DNA of 64,000 bases from Clostridiales bacterium (GTDB lineage: Bacteria > Bacillota > Clostridia > Saccharofermentanales > Saccharofermentanaceae): the NCBI GenBank assembly GCA_017529925.1, contig JAFXMZ010000024.1:62001-126000 (forward strand). The letters run 5' to 3'. The stretch's first letter is position 1; the number at the start of each line of letters is the position of its first letter. Made by a program: the position numbers and the translations under genes. Shown here one piece after another: positions 35,414-44,266 of this stretch. The notes under the pieces are model-generated. The model worked only from the letters and a program-made list of their open reading frames with translations. It was not told the origin of the DNA and made no database searches.

Positions 35414-35782
35414 TTAGAATGAGAGACCGGCTTCACGAGCCGCCTCTGCCAGAGCTGCGATTCTTCCGTGATAGAGATATCCGCCACGATCGAAAACCAC
35501 TTCCTTGATCTCCTTCTCGAGAGCACGCTCGGCAACGAGCTTTCCAACCTGTGCCGCAGCCTCTTTGTTGCTTCCGTTGGAAGCAGAAGACCTTATGTCC
35601 TTATCAAGGGAAGATGCACTAACAAGCGTAACACCCTTTGTATCATCTATTACCTGAGCATAGATGTGGCTGTTGCTCCTGAATACGCACAGACGGGGGC
35701 ACTCAGCAGTACCGGCGATCTTTTTACGTACACGGAGATGCTTTCTCTTACGAATTTCGTTCTTGTCAACTTTATTAATCAT
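35414..35782 (-). CDS. rplR: 50S ribosomal protein L18
   Basis: 122 residues; [18 protein letters not shown] and the C-terminal [26 protein letters not shown] are diagnostic. Binds 5S rRNA together with L5. 17 nt upstream of rpsE. Confidence 0.97.
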   Translation of the reverse strand: MINKVDKNEIRKRKHLRVRKKIAGTAECPRLCVFRSNSHIYAQVIDDTKGVTLVSASSLDKDIRSSASNGSNKEAAAQVGKLVAERALEKEIKEVVFDRGGYLYHGRIAALAEAAREAGLSF

Positions 35783-35801
35783 GATCTATACACCTCCCCG
35801 A

Positions 35802-36344
35802 TTACTTCTTAGCACCGGTCTTGCCTTCCTTGATTCTAAGGTGCTCGTCGGCATACTTGATACCCTTGCCCTTATAAACATCAGGAATTCTGAGCTTACG
35901 GATCTTTGCTGCGGTCTCGCCAACGAGCTGCTTGTCAGCACCCTTAACGATGACCTGTGTCTGGGAAGGTACTTCGATCGTGATACCCTCGGGCTCCTCT
36001 ACCTCGATAGGATGGGAATATCCGAGATTGAAAACGACCTTCTTACCCTGCTTTGTTGCCTTATAACCAACACCGTTGATCTCGAGGTTCTTTGAGAATC
36101 CCTCAGAGACACCTACTACCATGTTGTTGATAAGCGAACGTGTGAGTCCGTGGAGAGCTCTGTGATTCTTATCATCAGAGGGTCTCTCGACTGTGATAAC
36201 GTTTCCGTCCATCTTGACCGTCATGTCGGGATGTACATCGAGCTCAAGTGTCTCTTGGGAACCCTTTACGGTGATGTGCTGGCCGTCGATCTTTACGTCA
36301 ACGCCTGCGGGAACCGTTATCGGCTTTCTACCGATTCTTGACAT
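35802..36344 (-). CDS. rplF: 50S ribosomal protein L6
   Basis: 180 residues, two repeated L6 domains: [16 protein letters not shown] start and the C-terminal signature [14 protein letters not shown]. Separated from rpsH by a 99-nt structured spacer, longer than other gaps in this operon. Confidence 0.97.
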   Translation of the reverse strand: MSRIGRKPITVPAGVDVKIDGQHITVKGSQETLELDVHPDMTVKMDGNVITVERPSDDKNHRALHGLTRSLINNMVVGVSEGFSKNLEINGVGYKATKQGKKVVFNLGYSHPIEVEEPEGITIEVPSQTQVIVKGADKQLVGETAAKIRKLRIPDVYKGKGIKYADEHLRIKEGKTGAKK

Positions 36345-36443
36345 ATCTTTTTCCTCCTGCTCTTTAGATTGTGCCCCGCCCCGGTATGTCGCACGAAGCG
36401 GTGCTTTTCAGAGTTGTAATCTCCTCTTTGTTAAGAGAAGTCT
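36345..36443 (-). promoter_or_regulatory. Structured 99-nt spacer between rpsH and rplF
   Basis: GCAC at 36391-36394 can pair either with GTGC at 36401-36404 (tight hairpin, 6-nt loop) or with GTGC at 36371-36374. These alternatives lie before an AGGAGG site for rplF. A control element is possible; no known ribosomal leader motif is recognised. Confidence 0.3.
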
Positions 36444-36839
36444 TTACCAAACGTAAGCGAGAACTTCGCCGCCCACTCCGTTCTTCCTGGCGCTCTTGTC
36501 TGTCATAACGCCCTTAGAAGTGGAGATGATGGCGATACCAAGGCCGCCGAGAACATAGGGAAGGTTCTCTTTGTCAGCGTATGTACGCAGACCGGGCTTG
36601 GAGATCCTCTTGATACCGGAGATGACGTGCTTCTTGCCGGAGTACTTAAGAGTAATGTTGATAGTACCCTGCTTGTTGTCTTCTTCGACATCAAACTTTG
36701 TTATGTAACCCTCGTCGAGAAGGATCTGAGCGATTGCCTTCTTGAGGTTGGAAGCCGGTACGGATACTGTCTCGTGTCCGGCATCACCTGCATTACGAAT
36801 CCTCGTAAGCATATCTGCGATTGCATCTGTAATCTGCAT
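36444..36839 (-). CDS. rpsH: 30S ribosomal protein S8
   Basis: 131 residues; [18 protein letters not shown] start and the C-terminal [22 protein letters not shown] motif. Primary binder of 16S helix 21 and, in other bacteria, translational repressor of the spc operon. Confidence 0.97.
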   Translation of the reverse strand: MQITDAIADMLTRIRNAGDAGHETVSVPASNLKKAIAQILLDEGYITKFDVEEDNKQGTINITLKYSGKKHVISGIKRISKPGLRTYADKENLPYVLGGLGIAIISTSKGVMTDKSARKNGVGGEVLAYVW

Positions 36840-36860
36840 TATCTTATCCTCCTTAACCTG

Positions 36861-37046
36861 TTACCAGCTGGCCTTCTTTACACCGGGGATCTGGCCCTTG
36901 TAAGCCAGGTCACGGAAGCAGAGACGGCAGATTCCGTACTTACGGATATAAGAATGAGGTCTGCCGCAGAGCTTGCAGCGGTTGTGCTGCTGTGTTGAAA
37001 ACTTCGGAGTCTTCTGTGCCTTAAGAATCATTGACTTCTTTGCCAT
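36861..37046 (-). CDS. rpsN: 30S ribosomal protein S14, zinc-binding (type Z)
   Basis: 61 residues with two CxxC pairs, CKLCG and CRLCF, that hold a zinc ion. This short form is typical of Gram-positive bacteria. Lies between rplE and rpsH as usual. Confidence 0.97.
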   Translation of the reverse strand: MAKKSMILKAQKTPKFSTQQHNRCKLCGRPHSYIRKYGICRLCFRDLAYKGQIPGVKKASW

Positions 37047-37063
37047 TTAGTTAATCCTCCCAA

Positions 37064-37603
37064 TCACTTGCGGAACGGCATTCCCATGAGCTCCAAGAGA
37101 GTCTTGGCTTCCTCATCGGACTGTGCTGTTGTTACGATGATGATATCCATACCGCGGATCTTATCGATCTTATCGTAATCGATCTCAGGGAACATGAGCT
37201 GCTCCTTGATACCCATGGCATAGTTACCGTGACCGTCGAAAGAGTTAGGATTTACTCCGCGGAAGTCACGAACACGGGGAAGAGCGATGCTGATGAGCTT
37301 GTCGAGGAAATAATACATATTATCTCCACGGAGCGTTACCTTGCATCCGATCTTCATTCCGTCTCTCAGCTTGAATGCGGCGATGGACTTGGAAGCAACT
37401 GTAGCAACAGGCTTCTGTCCTGCGATGATGCCCATGTCACGCATAGCGTTATCAAGAGCCTTAGGGTTATCCTTAACCTCGCCGACACCCATGTTGAGAA
37501 CGATCTTCTCGATCTTAGGGATCTGCATTACAGACTTGTACTTGAAGGCCTCAGCCATAGCCGGTGCAACTTCAGATGTGTATTTTTCTTTTAATCTGGA
37601 CAT
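37064..37603 (-). CDS. rplE: 50S ribosomal protein L5
   Basis: 179 residues; [17 protein letters not shown] and GFRLR-type [12 protein letters not shown], then [14 protein letters not shown]. Binds 5S rRNA at the central protuberance. It starts 4 nt after the stop of rplX. Confidence 0.97.
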   Translation of the reverse strand: MSRLKEKYTSEVAPAMAEAFKYKSVMQIPKIEKIVLNMGVGEVKDNPKALDNAMRDMGIIAGQKPVATVASKSIAAFKLRDGMKIGCKVTLRGDNMYYFLDKLISIALPRVRDFRGVNPNSFDGHGNYAMGIKEQLMFPEIDYDKIDKIRGMDIIIVTTAQSDEEAKTLLELMGMPFRK

Positions 37604-37607
37604 CTAC

Positions 37608-37958
37608 TTACTCCCCCTTAGCAGCCTTCTTAACAGTGTCGATGACAGCTCCGCACTTCTTGCATACGCGGTCCTTGGAGCCGTCCTCGTTTACCTTATG
37701 TGCAACGCGGGTTGCCTTGCCGCACTTGGGGCATACGAGCTTAACGTTAGAAGCATCGATGGAGCCCTCTCTCTCGATGATTCCCGAAGGATCATTCTGA
37801 GATCTTGCCTTCTTGTGCTTCTTTACCATGTTTACGCCCTCGACATAGACTCTGCCTGCCTCGGACTCTGCCTTAAGAACCTTACCTGTGCTTCCCTTGT
37901 CCTTTCCGGAGATAACGAGCACCTGGTCATCCTTTTTAACGTGAATCTTGTTAGCCAT
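37608..37958 (-). CDS. rplX: 50S ribosomal protein L24
   Basis: 116 residues; KOW domain HVKKDDQVLVISGKDKGSTG at the N-terminus and a C-terminal zinc-ribbon-like CPKCGKATRVAHKV...CKKCG with two CxxC pairs, as in many Clostridia. Assembly initiator of the large subunit. Confidence 0.96.
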   Translation of the reverse strand: MANKIHVKKDDQVLVISGKDKGSTGKVLKAESEAGRVYVEGVNMVKKHKKARSQNDPSGIIEREGSIDASNVKLVCPKCGKATRVAHKVNEDGSKDRVCKKCGAVIDTVKKAAKGE

Positions 37959-37973
37959 TTCTTCGGGACCTCC

Positions 37974-38342
37974 TTACAGTACTTCCGGAGCGAGAGAAAG
38001 GATCTTCATATAGTCCTTGTCTCTGAGCTCTCTTGCTATTGGTCCAAAGATACGAGTTCCACGAGGGTTCTTATCTTCCTTAATGATTACTGCAGCGTTC
38101 TCATCAAACTTGATGTAAGAACCGTCTGCACGCCTTACGCCTCTCTTTGTGCGTACGACAACGGCGCGAACTACTTCGCCCTTCTTGACCATACCGCCGG
38201 GAGCGGCTGTCTTAACGGAGCATACGATAACGTCACCGATATTGGCATACTTACGCCAGGAACCGCCGAGTACCTTAATGCAGGCAAGCTCCTTAGCACC
38301 TGTGTTATCAGCAGCTCTGAGTCTGGATTCAACCTGAATCAT
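37974..38342 (-). CDS. rplN: 50S ribosomal protein L14
   Basis: 122 residues; [19 protein letters not shown] start and [14 protein letters not shown] near the C-terminus. Interface protein contacting 16S rRNA. 15 nt upstream of rplX. Confidence 0.98.
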   Translation of the reverse strand: MIQVESRLRAADNTGAKELACIKVLGGSWRKYANIGDVIVCSVKTAAPGGMVKKGEVVRAVVVRTKRGVRRADGSYIKFDENAAVIIKEDKNPRGTRIFGPIARELRDKDYMKILSLAPEVL

Positions 38343-38367
38343 CCGATATATCCTCCTTTAGCCTGCA

Positions 38368-38625
38368 TTACTTAGCCTTCTCGACTATCTGGACAAGTCT
38401 CCATCTCTTATCCTTAGAGATAGGACGTGTCTCCATTACCTGAACCTTATCGCCCTCTTTGGCCTCGTTGTTCTCATCGTGTGCCTTGAGTTTATAGGTC
38501 CTCTTCATGATCTTTCCGTACAGAGGGTGCTTAACGTGCTCTACTACAGAAACTGTTATGGTCTTGTCCATCTTATCGGATGTAACAATACCGACTCTGC
38601 TCTTTCTGAGGTTTCTTTCAGCCAT
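38368..38625 (-). CDS. rpsQ: 30S ribosomal protein S17
   Basis: 85 residues; [16 protein letters not shown] and the [21 protein letters not shown]-fold end are diagnostic. Early assembly protein of the small subunit. Confidence 0.97.
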   Translation of the reverse strand: MAERNLRKSRVGIVTSDKMDKTITVSVVEHVKHPLYGKIMKRTYKLKAHDENNEAKEGDKVQVMETRPISKDKRWRLVQIVEKAK

Positions 38626-38640
38626 TTTGCATTATCCCCC

Positions 38641-38841
38641 TTAATTTGCTGCCTTGAGCTCTTGCTCACGGATTATTGTCTTTACTCTTGCGATGTCTCT
38701 CTTAACAGATGCGATCTGCTGAGGATTATCAAGCTGGTTTGTAGCATGCTGGAAACGGAGCTTGAAAAGTTCTTCCTTAAGAGAAACAAGTTCTTTCTGA
38801 AGTTCGTCTGTTGACTTCTTACGGATCTCATCAGCCTTCAT
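38641..38841 (-). CDS. rpmC: 50S ribosomal protein L29
   Basis: 66 residues, two-helix protein: [38 protein letters not shown] and [13 protein letters not shown]. Located at the peptide exit. Its first 11 nt overlap the end of rplP (ATGAAGGCTGA), so translation is coupled. Confidence 0.97.
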   Translation of the reverse strand: MKADEIRKKSTDELQKELVSLKEELFKLRFQHATNQLDNPQQIASVKRDIARVKTIIREQELKAAN

Positions 38842-39262
38842 TTTCCTGCTCCTCCTTTTCCTTCATGACAAACTTTGTCTTACAGGGAAGCTTGTGACCT
38901 GCAAGTCTCATAGCCTCTCTTGCCTGCTCTTCAGTAACTCCTGCGATCTCGAAAAGTACTCTTCCGGGCTTAACTACTGCTACCCAGTACTCTACAGATC
39001 CTTTACCGGAACCCATTCGAGCCTCGGCGGGGTGCTTCGTGATAGGCTTGTCAGGGAAGATCTTGATCCAGACCTTACCGCCTCTCTTAACGTATCTGTT
39101 GATCGCGATACGGGCTGCCTCGATCTGATTGGACTTTATCCAGCAGGGCTCTGTTGCGATGATACCGTAATCACCATATACGACCTTGTTGCCTCTGGAT
39201 GCCTTTCCTGTAAGGCGGCCTCTGTGCTGCTTTCTGTGTTTTACTCTCTTAGGAAGTAACAT
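38831..39262 (-). CDS. rplP: 50S ribosomal protein L16
   Basis: 143 residues; [16 protein letters not shown] start and the conserved [19 protein letters not shown]. Near the A-site tRNA elbow. Its ATG overlaps the TGA of rpsC. Confidence 0.98.
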   Translation of the reverse strand: MLLPKRVKHRKQHRGRLTGKASRGNKVVYGDYGIIATEPCWIKSNQIEAARIAINRYVKRGGKVWIKIFPDKPITKHPAEARMGSGKGSVEYWVAVVKPGRVLFEIAGVTEEQAREAMRLAGHKLPCKTKFVMKEKEEQENEG

Positions 39263-39993
39263 CAGTTCTCGCCTCCTTCCTTAGCTGCGACAGCCTTCTT
39301 CTGGGGAAGTACTTCGCCGTTATAGATCCATACCTTTACACCGATACGGCCGTATGTCGTGTTTGCCTCGGCAAAACCGTAGTCGATGTCAGCGCGGAGC
39401 GTCTGAAGAGGGATCGTTCCTTCGTGATAAGACTCGGAACGTGCGATCTCGGCGCCGCCAAGACGGCCGGAGCACATTGTCTTGATTCCCTTGATGCCCT
39501 GCTTCATTGCGGAAGACATGGCCTTCTTCATAGCTCTTCTGAAGCTGATACGGTTCTCGAGCTGTGAAGCGATGTTCTCAGCTACGAGTGTTGCATTGGA
39601 GTCAACGTTCTTGATCTCCTTGACCTCAACCTTGAACTCCTTGCCGAACTTCTTGGAAAGTGCAGCTGTAAGAGCCTCGATACCTGCGCCCTTGGAACCG
39701 ATCACGAGACCGGGTCTTGCAACATTAAGGAAAACAGTCGTCTTCTCCTGTCCCTTACGCTCGATCCCGATGGATGCGATGCCTGCGACGTTCTTTCTAG
39801 CCTCATCGATAGGCTTCTTGCTGTTCTTGCTGGCGTTCTTGATGATGACATCAGCCTGCTTCATGATGAAGTCACGGATGTTCTTATCCTCTACAAGGAA
39901 GTCGCTGAATGTCTTCTTGTCGGCATACCAACGTGTATCCCATTCCTTGATAACGCCTACTCTCAAACCGTGAGGGTTAACTTTCTGACCCAT
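39262..39993 (-). CDS. rpsC: 30S ribosomal protein S3
   Basis: 243 residues; [20 protein letters not shown] start, KH domain with [16 protein letters not shown], and the C-terminal domain with [15 protein letters not shown]. Forms the mRNA entry site. 12 nt after rplV. Confidence 0.98.
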   Translation of the reverse strand: MGQKVNPHGLRVGVIKEWDTRWYADKKTFSDFLVEDKNIRDFIMKQADVIIKNASKNSKKPIDEARKNVAGIASIGIERKGQEKTTVFLNVARPGLVIGSKGAGIEALTAALSKKFGKEFKVEVKEIKNVDSNATLVAENIASQLENRISFRRAMKKAMSSAMKQGIKGIKTMCSGRLGGAEIARSESYHEGTIPLQTLRADIDYGFAEANTTYGRIGVKVWIYNGEVLPQKKAVAAKEGGEN

Positions 39994-40005
39994 GCGATAT
40001 CCTCC

Positions 40006-40482
40006 TTATACTCTTTCCTTGAGAACTACTGTTACATGGCTCGTTCTCTTGTTGATTCTGTTTGCGGATCCTCTTGCCCTGGGAATGAAGCGCTTGAGGA
40101 TGGGACCCGGATTTGCGTAAGCGTCTGCTACGTAGAGGTCTCCTCTGTTGAGTCCGTTGTTGTTTACCGCATTAGCCTCGGCAGACTTAAGTACCTTTGC
40201 AAGTACGGGGGAAGCTGCCTTGGGAGTATAGGTAAGGATCGCATAAGCATCATCAATGGACTGACCCTTGATGAGATCTGCAACGATCTTGACCTTTCTG
40301 GGAGTGATGCGAACATACTTAGCTGTCGCGATTCCCTGATCCTTTCCCATACCGAGCATCTTCTTCTGCTTCTTTGTGGGAACGGGAAGCTTATTGCTTC
40401 TCTTGGAAGGAGCCGCATAAGCCTCGAGGATCTCATCGCGGTTCTTCTCGATGTTTTCTTTGCTCAAAATGATCTTTTCCAC
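40006..40482 (-). CDS. rplV: 50S ribosomal protein L22 with N-terminal extension
   Basis: The start is GTG 40482, seven nt after AAAGGAGG; an upstream in-frame ATG lies inside rpsS and has no site. The 158-residue protein has the usual L22 domain from about residue 50 (AKYVRITPRKVKIVADLIKG) to the loop and tail RARGSANRINKRTSHVTVVL that lines the exit tunnel. The first 50 residues, with KRSNKLPVPTKKQKKMLGMG, are an extension absent from the approximately 110-residue standard form. Confidence 0.95.
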   Translation of the reverse strand: MEKIILSKENIEKNRDEILEAYAAPSKRSNKLPVPTKKQKKMLGMGKDQGIATAKYVRITPRKVKIVADLIKGQSIDDAYAILTYTPKAASPVLAKVLKSAEANAVNNNGLNRGDLYVADAYANPGPILKRFIPRARGSANRINKRTSHVTVVLKERV

Positions 40483-40501
40483 AATAGTTCCTCCTTTACA
40501 A

Positions 40502-40780
40502 TCAGCCTCTGCCGGCAGACTTCTCACCGACATGTCCGCCGAACTTACGCGTGGGAGCGAACTCACCGAGCTTGTGGCCGATCATATCCTCGGTAACATA
40601 TACCGGGACATGCTTATGTCCGTCATATACAGCGATCGTGTGTCCGACAAACTCAGGATAGATCGTGGAAGAACGGGACCAAGTCTGAACGACCTTCTTA
40701 TCGTTGGCATCATTCAAAGCCTTAATTTTCTTCATGAGAGCATCTTGTACAAAATAGCCCTTCTTGGTAGATCTGCTCAT
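40502..40780 (-). CDS. rpsS: 30S ribosomal protein S19
   Basis: 92 residues; [40 protein letters not shown] and the C-terminal [12 protein letters not shown]. Head protein forming a complex with S13. Confidence 0.98.
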   Translation of the reverse strand: MSRSTKKGYFVQDALMKKIKALNDANDKKVVQTWSRSSTIYPEFVGHTIAVYDGHKHVPVYVTEDMIGHKLGEFAPTRKFGGHVGEKSAGRG

Positions 40781-40792
40781 CTTTGCTCCTCC

Positions 40793-41623
40793 TTAACCCT
40801 TTCTGCCCTTGACAATATACTTGCCGGACTGCTTCTTCTTGTTTCTGGTCTTCTTACCGAGAGTAGGAACACCCCAAGGTGTAACAGGGCCGGGAAGACC
40901 GATAGGCGACTTACCTTCACCACCACCGTGAGGGTGATCGTTAGGGTTCATTACAACGCCTCGAACGGAAGGACGGACACCCATGTGGCGCTTACGTCCT
41001 GCCTTACCGAGATTAACGTTCTCATGCTCTGCGTTTCCGATCTCACCGATCATAGCGCGGCACTTAACGGAAACCATACGGACCTCGCCGGAAGGAAGCC
41101 TTACCTGTGCATAGTCGCCTTCCTTAGCCATGAGCTGTGCGGAAGCGCCTGCCGTCCTTACCATCTGAGCACCCTTGCCGGGCTTGAGCTCTACGCAGCA
41201 GATAACCGTACCTACGGGAATGCTGGAGATGGGGAGAACGTTTCCTACGATGATATCCGCATCTGCTCCGCTTACTACCTTGTCGCCGACCTTGAGGCCG
41301 TTGGGAGCAAGGATATAAGACTTGGAACCGTCAACATACTGGATGAGAGCTATAAAAGCTGTTCTGTTAGGATCGTACTCGAGAGCGGTTACCGTTGCGG
41401 GTACTCCGTCCTTTGTCCTCTTCCAGTCGATAACACGGATCTTCTTCCTGTTGGCTCCGCCCTGATGACGAACGGTGATGCGTCCGTAAGAGTTACGTCC
41501 GGCATGGTTCTTGCCTGTAACGAGAAGGCTCTTCTCAGGTGCCTTCTTCGTAAGGACAGAATAGTCAGTCACTGTCATCTGTCTGACTGCCGGAGAAGTA
41601 GGGTTAAATGTTTTAACTGCCAT
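40793..41623 (-). CDS. rplB: 50S ribosomal protein L2
   Basis: 276 residues; [20 protein letters not shown] region near 45-60 and the conserved [19 protein letters not shown] with the histidine implicated in peptidyl-transferase centre structure. 12 nt before rpsS. Confidence 0.98.
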   Translation of the reverse strand: MAVKTFNPTSPAVRQMTVTDYSVLTKKAPEKSLLVTGKNHAGRNSYGRITVRHQGGANRKKIRVIDWKRTKDGVPATVTALEYDPNRTAFIALIQYVDGSKSYILAPNGLKVGDKVVSGADADIIVGNVLPISSIPVGTVICCVELKPGKGAQMVRTAGASAQLMAKEGDYAQVRLPSGEVRMVSVKCRAMIGEIGNAEHENVNLGKAGRKRHMGVRPSVRGVVMNPNDHPHGGGEGKSPIGLPGPVTPWGVPTLGKKTRNKKKQSGKYIVKGRKG

Positions 41624-41648
41624 TTTCTTTATTCCTCCTTATCTGACC

Positions 41649-42005
41649 TTACTGGCCGAATCCAAACTCTTCGATGGATGTCTTGTACTTAGCGGAAACC
41701 TTGGCTGTCTTTCCGCCCTTCTCAAGATATGTAACATCCTTGCCTTCTGTATCGATCGTAACAACAGCCTTCTTGTAGGAAGGTGTTCTTCCGAGCTGAT
41801 AACGCTGTCTCTTGAGCTTTCCGTCGTAGTTTGTCGTGTTAACGCTCAAAACCTTAACATTGAAGATCTTCTCTACGGCGTTCTTGACCTCTGTCTTTGT
41901 AGCATCCGTGGCAACCTTGAATGTGTACTTGCCATCGGCGATCTCACCGGCAGACTTCTCGGTGATGACAGGTGCCTTAATGATGTCCTGCGGTGTTCTT
42001 ATCAT
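41649..42005 (-). CDS. rplW: 50S ribosomal protein L23
   Basis: 118 residues; [23 protein letters not shown] and [20 protein letters not shown]. Docking site for trigger factor and SRP at the tunnel exit. Slightly longer than usual with a C-terminal tail. Its start overlaps the rplD stop by 4 nt. Confidence 0.97.
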   Translation of the reverse strand: MIRTPQDIIKAPVITEKSAGEIADGKYTFKVATDATKTEVKNAVEKIFNVKVLSVNTTNYDGKLKRQRYQLGRTPSYKKAVVTIDTEGKDVTYLEKGGKTAKVSAKYKTSIEEFGFGQ

Positions 42006-42625
42006 ACGTACACCTCCTGAATCTTCTCGATAGCAGCCTTTGTAACAACGAGGCTGTCATACTTTAAGATGTCGAAAACGTTGATCGTGTTAACGAGCTC
42101 CGTCTTTACATCAGGGATATTCCTTGCGGAGAGATATGCATTGTCATTCTTCTCTTCGAGGACGATGAGAGCACCCTTATCAGCCTTGAGAGCCTTAAGA
42201 GCATTTACGACAGAAGCTGTCTTGATTGCATCAAGGTTCATATCCTCTACAACGATGATCTTCTGATCAGCGAGCTTGGAAGAGAAAGCAGACTTCATAG
42301 CAAGTCTCTTGATCTTCTTGGGAACTGTGTAGCTGTAATCCCTGGGCTTCGGTCCAAAGATGATGCCGCCGCCGACATACTGTGCGGAACGTGTGGAACC
42401 GTGACGTGCACGACCTGTTCCCTTCTGTCTCCAGGGGCGCTTACCGCCGCCTCTTACTTCGCTTCTCGTCTTTGTGCTGTGTGTGCCCTGACGACGGTTG
42501 GCAAGCTGATTGCGGATTACTGTAGCGATAGCGAACTTATTAGGCTCGATACCGAAGATCTCGTCCGACAGCTCAATCGAACCGGTTACGGCACCGCTAA
42601 GATTGTATATGTCTAATTTAGCCAT
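42002..42625 (-). CDS. rplD: 50S ribosomal protein L4
   Basis: 207 residues; N-terminal [13 protein letters not shown], tunnel loop [20 protein letters not shown]. In Escherichia coli L4 represses its own S10 operon; the long leader here could have such a role, but that is not visible directly. Confidence 0.98.
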   Translation of the reverse strand: MAKLDIYNLSGAVTGSIELSDEIFGIEPNKFAIATVIRNQLANRRQGTHSTKTRSEVRGGGKRPWRQKGTGRARHGSTRSAQYVGGGIIFGPKPRDYSYTVPKKIKRLAMKSAFSSKLADQKIIVVEDMNLDAIKTASVVNALKALKADKGALIVLEEKNDNAYLSARNIPDVKTELVNTINVFDILKYDSLVVTKAAIEKIQEVYV

Positions 42626-42645
42626 TGTGATATCCTCCCGTCCTA

Positions 42646-43275
42646 TTACTTAGCCTTAACGGAAGTCTCAACTGTTACGAGACCGCCCTTAGGACCCGGA
42701 ACTGCTCCTCTGAGGACCAGGATTCCTCTGTCACCGTCAACCATAACGACGCTCAGGTTCTGAACCGTGCAGTTAACTGCTCCCATATGACCCGGCATCT
42801 TCTTTCCGGGGAGAACACGTGCAGGTGTGGAGTTAGCGCCCATGGAACCTACTCTTCTGTGATACATCGATCCGTGACCGGAAGGACCACCCTTCTGTCC
42901 GTGACGCTTGATGTTACCGGCATATCCCTTACCTTTGGAAACACCGCTTACATCTACCTTGTCTCCGACAGCGAACATGTCAGATACCTTGATCTCCTGG
43001 CCGAGGGAATACTCTTCCTCTGTCTGGAACTCACGGATGTAACGCTTAACCTCTACGTCAGCCCTCTTGAACTGTCCCTTATCAGGCTTGTTCACGAGCT
43101 TCTCACGTACAGATCCCGAACCGACCTTGACAGCCTTGTAGCCGTCTTTTTCAACCGTCTTGTTCTGGAGCACATACATAGGCTCTACTTCGATAACGGT
43201 TGCCGGGATAACATTACCGTTCTCATCGAACAGCTGAGTCATTCCGGATTTCTTGCCAATTACGAATTTCGTCAT
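42646..43275 (-). CDS. rplC: 50S ribosomal protein L3
   Basis: 209 residues; FVIGKKSGMTQLFDENGNVIP start and KGYAGNIKRHGQKGGPSGHGS, the glutamine-containing loop near the peptidyl-transferase centre. A 103-nt spacer with a GTTCGC/GCGAAC hairpin precedes it after rpsJ. Confidence 0.98.
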   Translation of the reverse strand: MTKFVIGKKSGMTQLFDENGNVIPATVIEVEPMYVLQNKTVEKDGYKAVKVGSGSVREKLVNKPDKGQFKRADVEVKRYIREFQTEEEYSLGQEIKVSDMFAVGDKVDVSGVSKGKGYAGNIKRHGQKGGPSGHGSMYHRRVGSMGANSTPARVLPGKKMPGHMGAVNCTVQNLSVVMVDGDRGILVLRGAVPGPKGGLVTVETSVKAK

Positions 43276-43378
43276 TCTTCTTTCCTCCTATTTAGGTTAT
43301 TGGTTCGCCTTTCGCGAACGTGACCTCGAACGGGGATTTTGGCGGATCTTCCGTCCGATTAAACCTGCTTCTTCTCTA
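43276..43378 (-). other. 103-nt structured spacer between rpsJ and rplC
   Basis: No gene. On the minus strand a perfect 6-bp hairpin GTTCGC-n5-GCGAAC lies about 20 nt before the rplC ribosome binding site, preceded by CGGA-n-TCCG pairing possibilities. No T-run, so it is not a terminator. Role unknown. Confidence 0.3.
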
Positions 43379-43687
43379 TCAGACCTTGATCTCGATAGAA
43401 ACGCCGGCAGGCATGTCAAGCTTCTGAAGTGCATCAACGGTCTTAGCCGTAGGTGCGTAAACATCGATCAAACGCTTGTGTGTCCTCTGCTCGAACTGCT
43501 CACGGGAATCCTTATACTTGTGAGGGGAACGAAGGATCGTAACGATCTCCTTCTCCGTGGGAAGCGGGATAGGACCTGCATAGCTTGCGCCTGTTCTCTG
43601 TACTGCATCTGTGATCCTTGCAGCACTCTCGTCAAGCAGCTGATGGTCGTAAGCCTTGATCTTGATTCTGAGCTTCTGTGTTGCCAT
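43379..43687 (-). CDS. rpsJ: 30S ribosomal protein S10
   Basis: First gene of the S10-spc-alpha cluster. Start at ATG 43687 (M-A-T-Q-K-L-R), with GGAGG eight nt upstream; 102 residues. [36 protein letters not shown] and the C-terminal VSIEIKV are typical. It follows a leader of about 280 nt from a strong promoter. Confidence 0.98.
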   Translation of the reverse strand: MATQKLRIKIKAYDHQLLDESAARITDAVQRTGASYAGPIPLPTEKEIVTILRSPHKYKDSREQFEQRTHKRLIDVYAPTAKTVDALQKLDMPAGVSIEIKV

Positions 43688-43969
43688 TTTTCTTTCCTCC
43701 AAATGCTGTTTTTTATTTCAACCTTGCCGTGCGTTTCTTTCTTTCCCATTCAAAAACCCAGATCTCCAGTTACTGCACTGATCAACATGCAGCACTTTGG
43801 CTCCTGGGCAGACGTTCAAGTTTTTGACGCTGCCGGCCTTGGGCCGAATCGCAGGGATCTTTGCCCTGCTGCTCCGCCGAAGTTACCCGCTATCCTGCGC
43901 AGCTCGCATAAAAGCGGCAATCTCCGGTTTCTTCGCACACGCTACAACGGACTTCTCCGAAGTCGCGCA
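43688..43969 (-). promoter_or_regulatory. Long 5' leader of the S10 operon
   Basis: About 280 transcribed nt without a supported gene between the promoter at 43976-44004 and rpsJ. Three perfect hairpins occur: GACTTC/GAAGTC (43950-43964), GCAGGG/CCCTGC (43851-43869) and CGGCC/GGCCG (43834-43846). Ribosomal-protein feedback (for instance by L4) is a reasonable expectation for such a leader; I do not recognise a known leader motif. Confidence 0.5.
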
Positions 43970-43975
43970 AGAGCA

Positions 43976-44004
43976 ATTATATTACGCATCTGTGGGATTG
44001 GCAA
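43976..44004 (-). promoter_or_regulatory. Promoter of the S10 operon
   Basis: TTGCCA (43999-44004) and a perfect TATAAT (43976-43981) on the minus strand with the ideal 17-nt spacer. This is the strongest promoter seen in the window and is placed to drive the ribosomal cluster. Confidence 0.8.
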
Positions 44005-44212
44005 GCACTTTTTTACAATTTCGTCAAATTGATGCCGTTTCCTATAATATATAACAATTTATATAGACAACAGTTCTTTTCTCGGATGTGGTTTGTGAAG
44101 CAATATCTTTGCCGGATGCTCATCACTTATAAAAAACGATAACACCCTCCACTCTGAGTTGCAACTATTTATAGTTGCACAACCGTTATTGAATCAATAA
44201 CATTTTTACAAA
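44005..44212. other. AT-rich intergenic segment with an 18-nt dyad
   Basis: No gene seen. It contains GCAACTAT-TT-ATAGTTGC (44161-44178), a perfect 8-bp inverted repeat with 2-nt centre, and a second AT-rich promoter-like stretch on the minus strand (TTGTCT near 44065-44070 with TATTAT-like sequences). The dyad may be an operator for an upstream S10 promoter; this is a guess. Confidence 0.35.
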
Positions 44213-44215
44213 GCA

Positions 44216-44241
44216 AAAGGACTGTCCGAAGGCAGTCCTTT
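44216..44241 (-). terminator. Terminator of the hdr-flx-fumarate-reductase-like operon
   Basis: Perfect 9-bp stem AAAGGACTG (44216-44224) / CAGTCCTTT (44233-44241), loop TCCGAAGG, followed on the minus strand by TGCTTTG; 25 nt after the flavoprotein stop. Confidence 0.8.
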
Positions 44242-44266
44242 ACATGTAATCTTGCTTTTACTCTTA

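Noticed and set aside
43704..44266. A gene or tRNA in the 560-nt gap upstream of rpsJ
   Set aside because: No frame with a start site and family resemblance, and no cloverleaf with a T-loop GTTC sequence was seen; the plus frame crossing it continues through rpsJ antisense.
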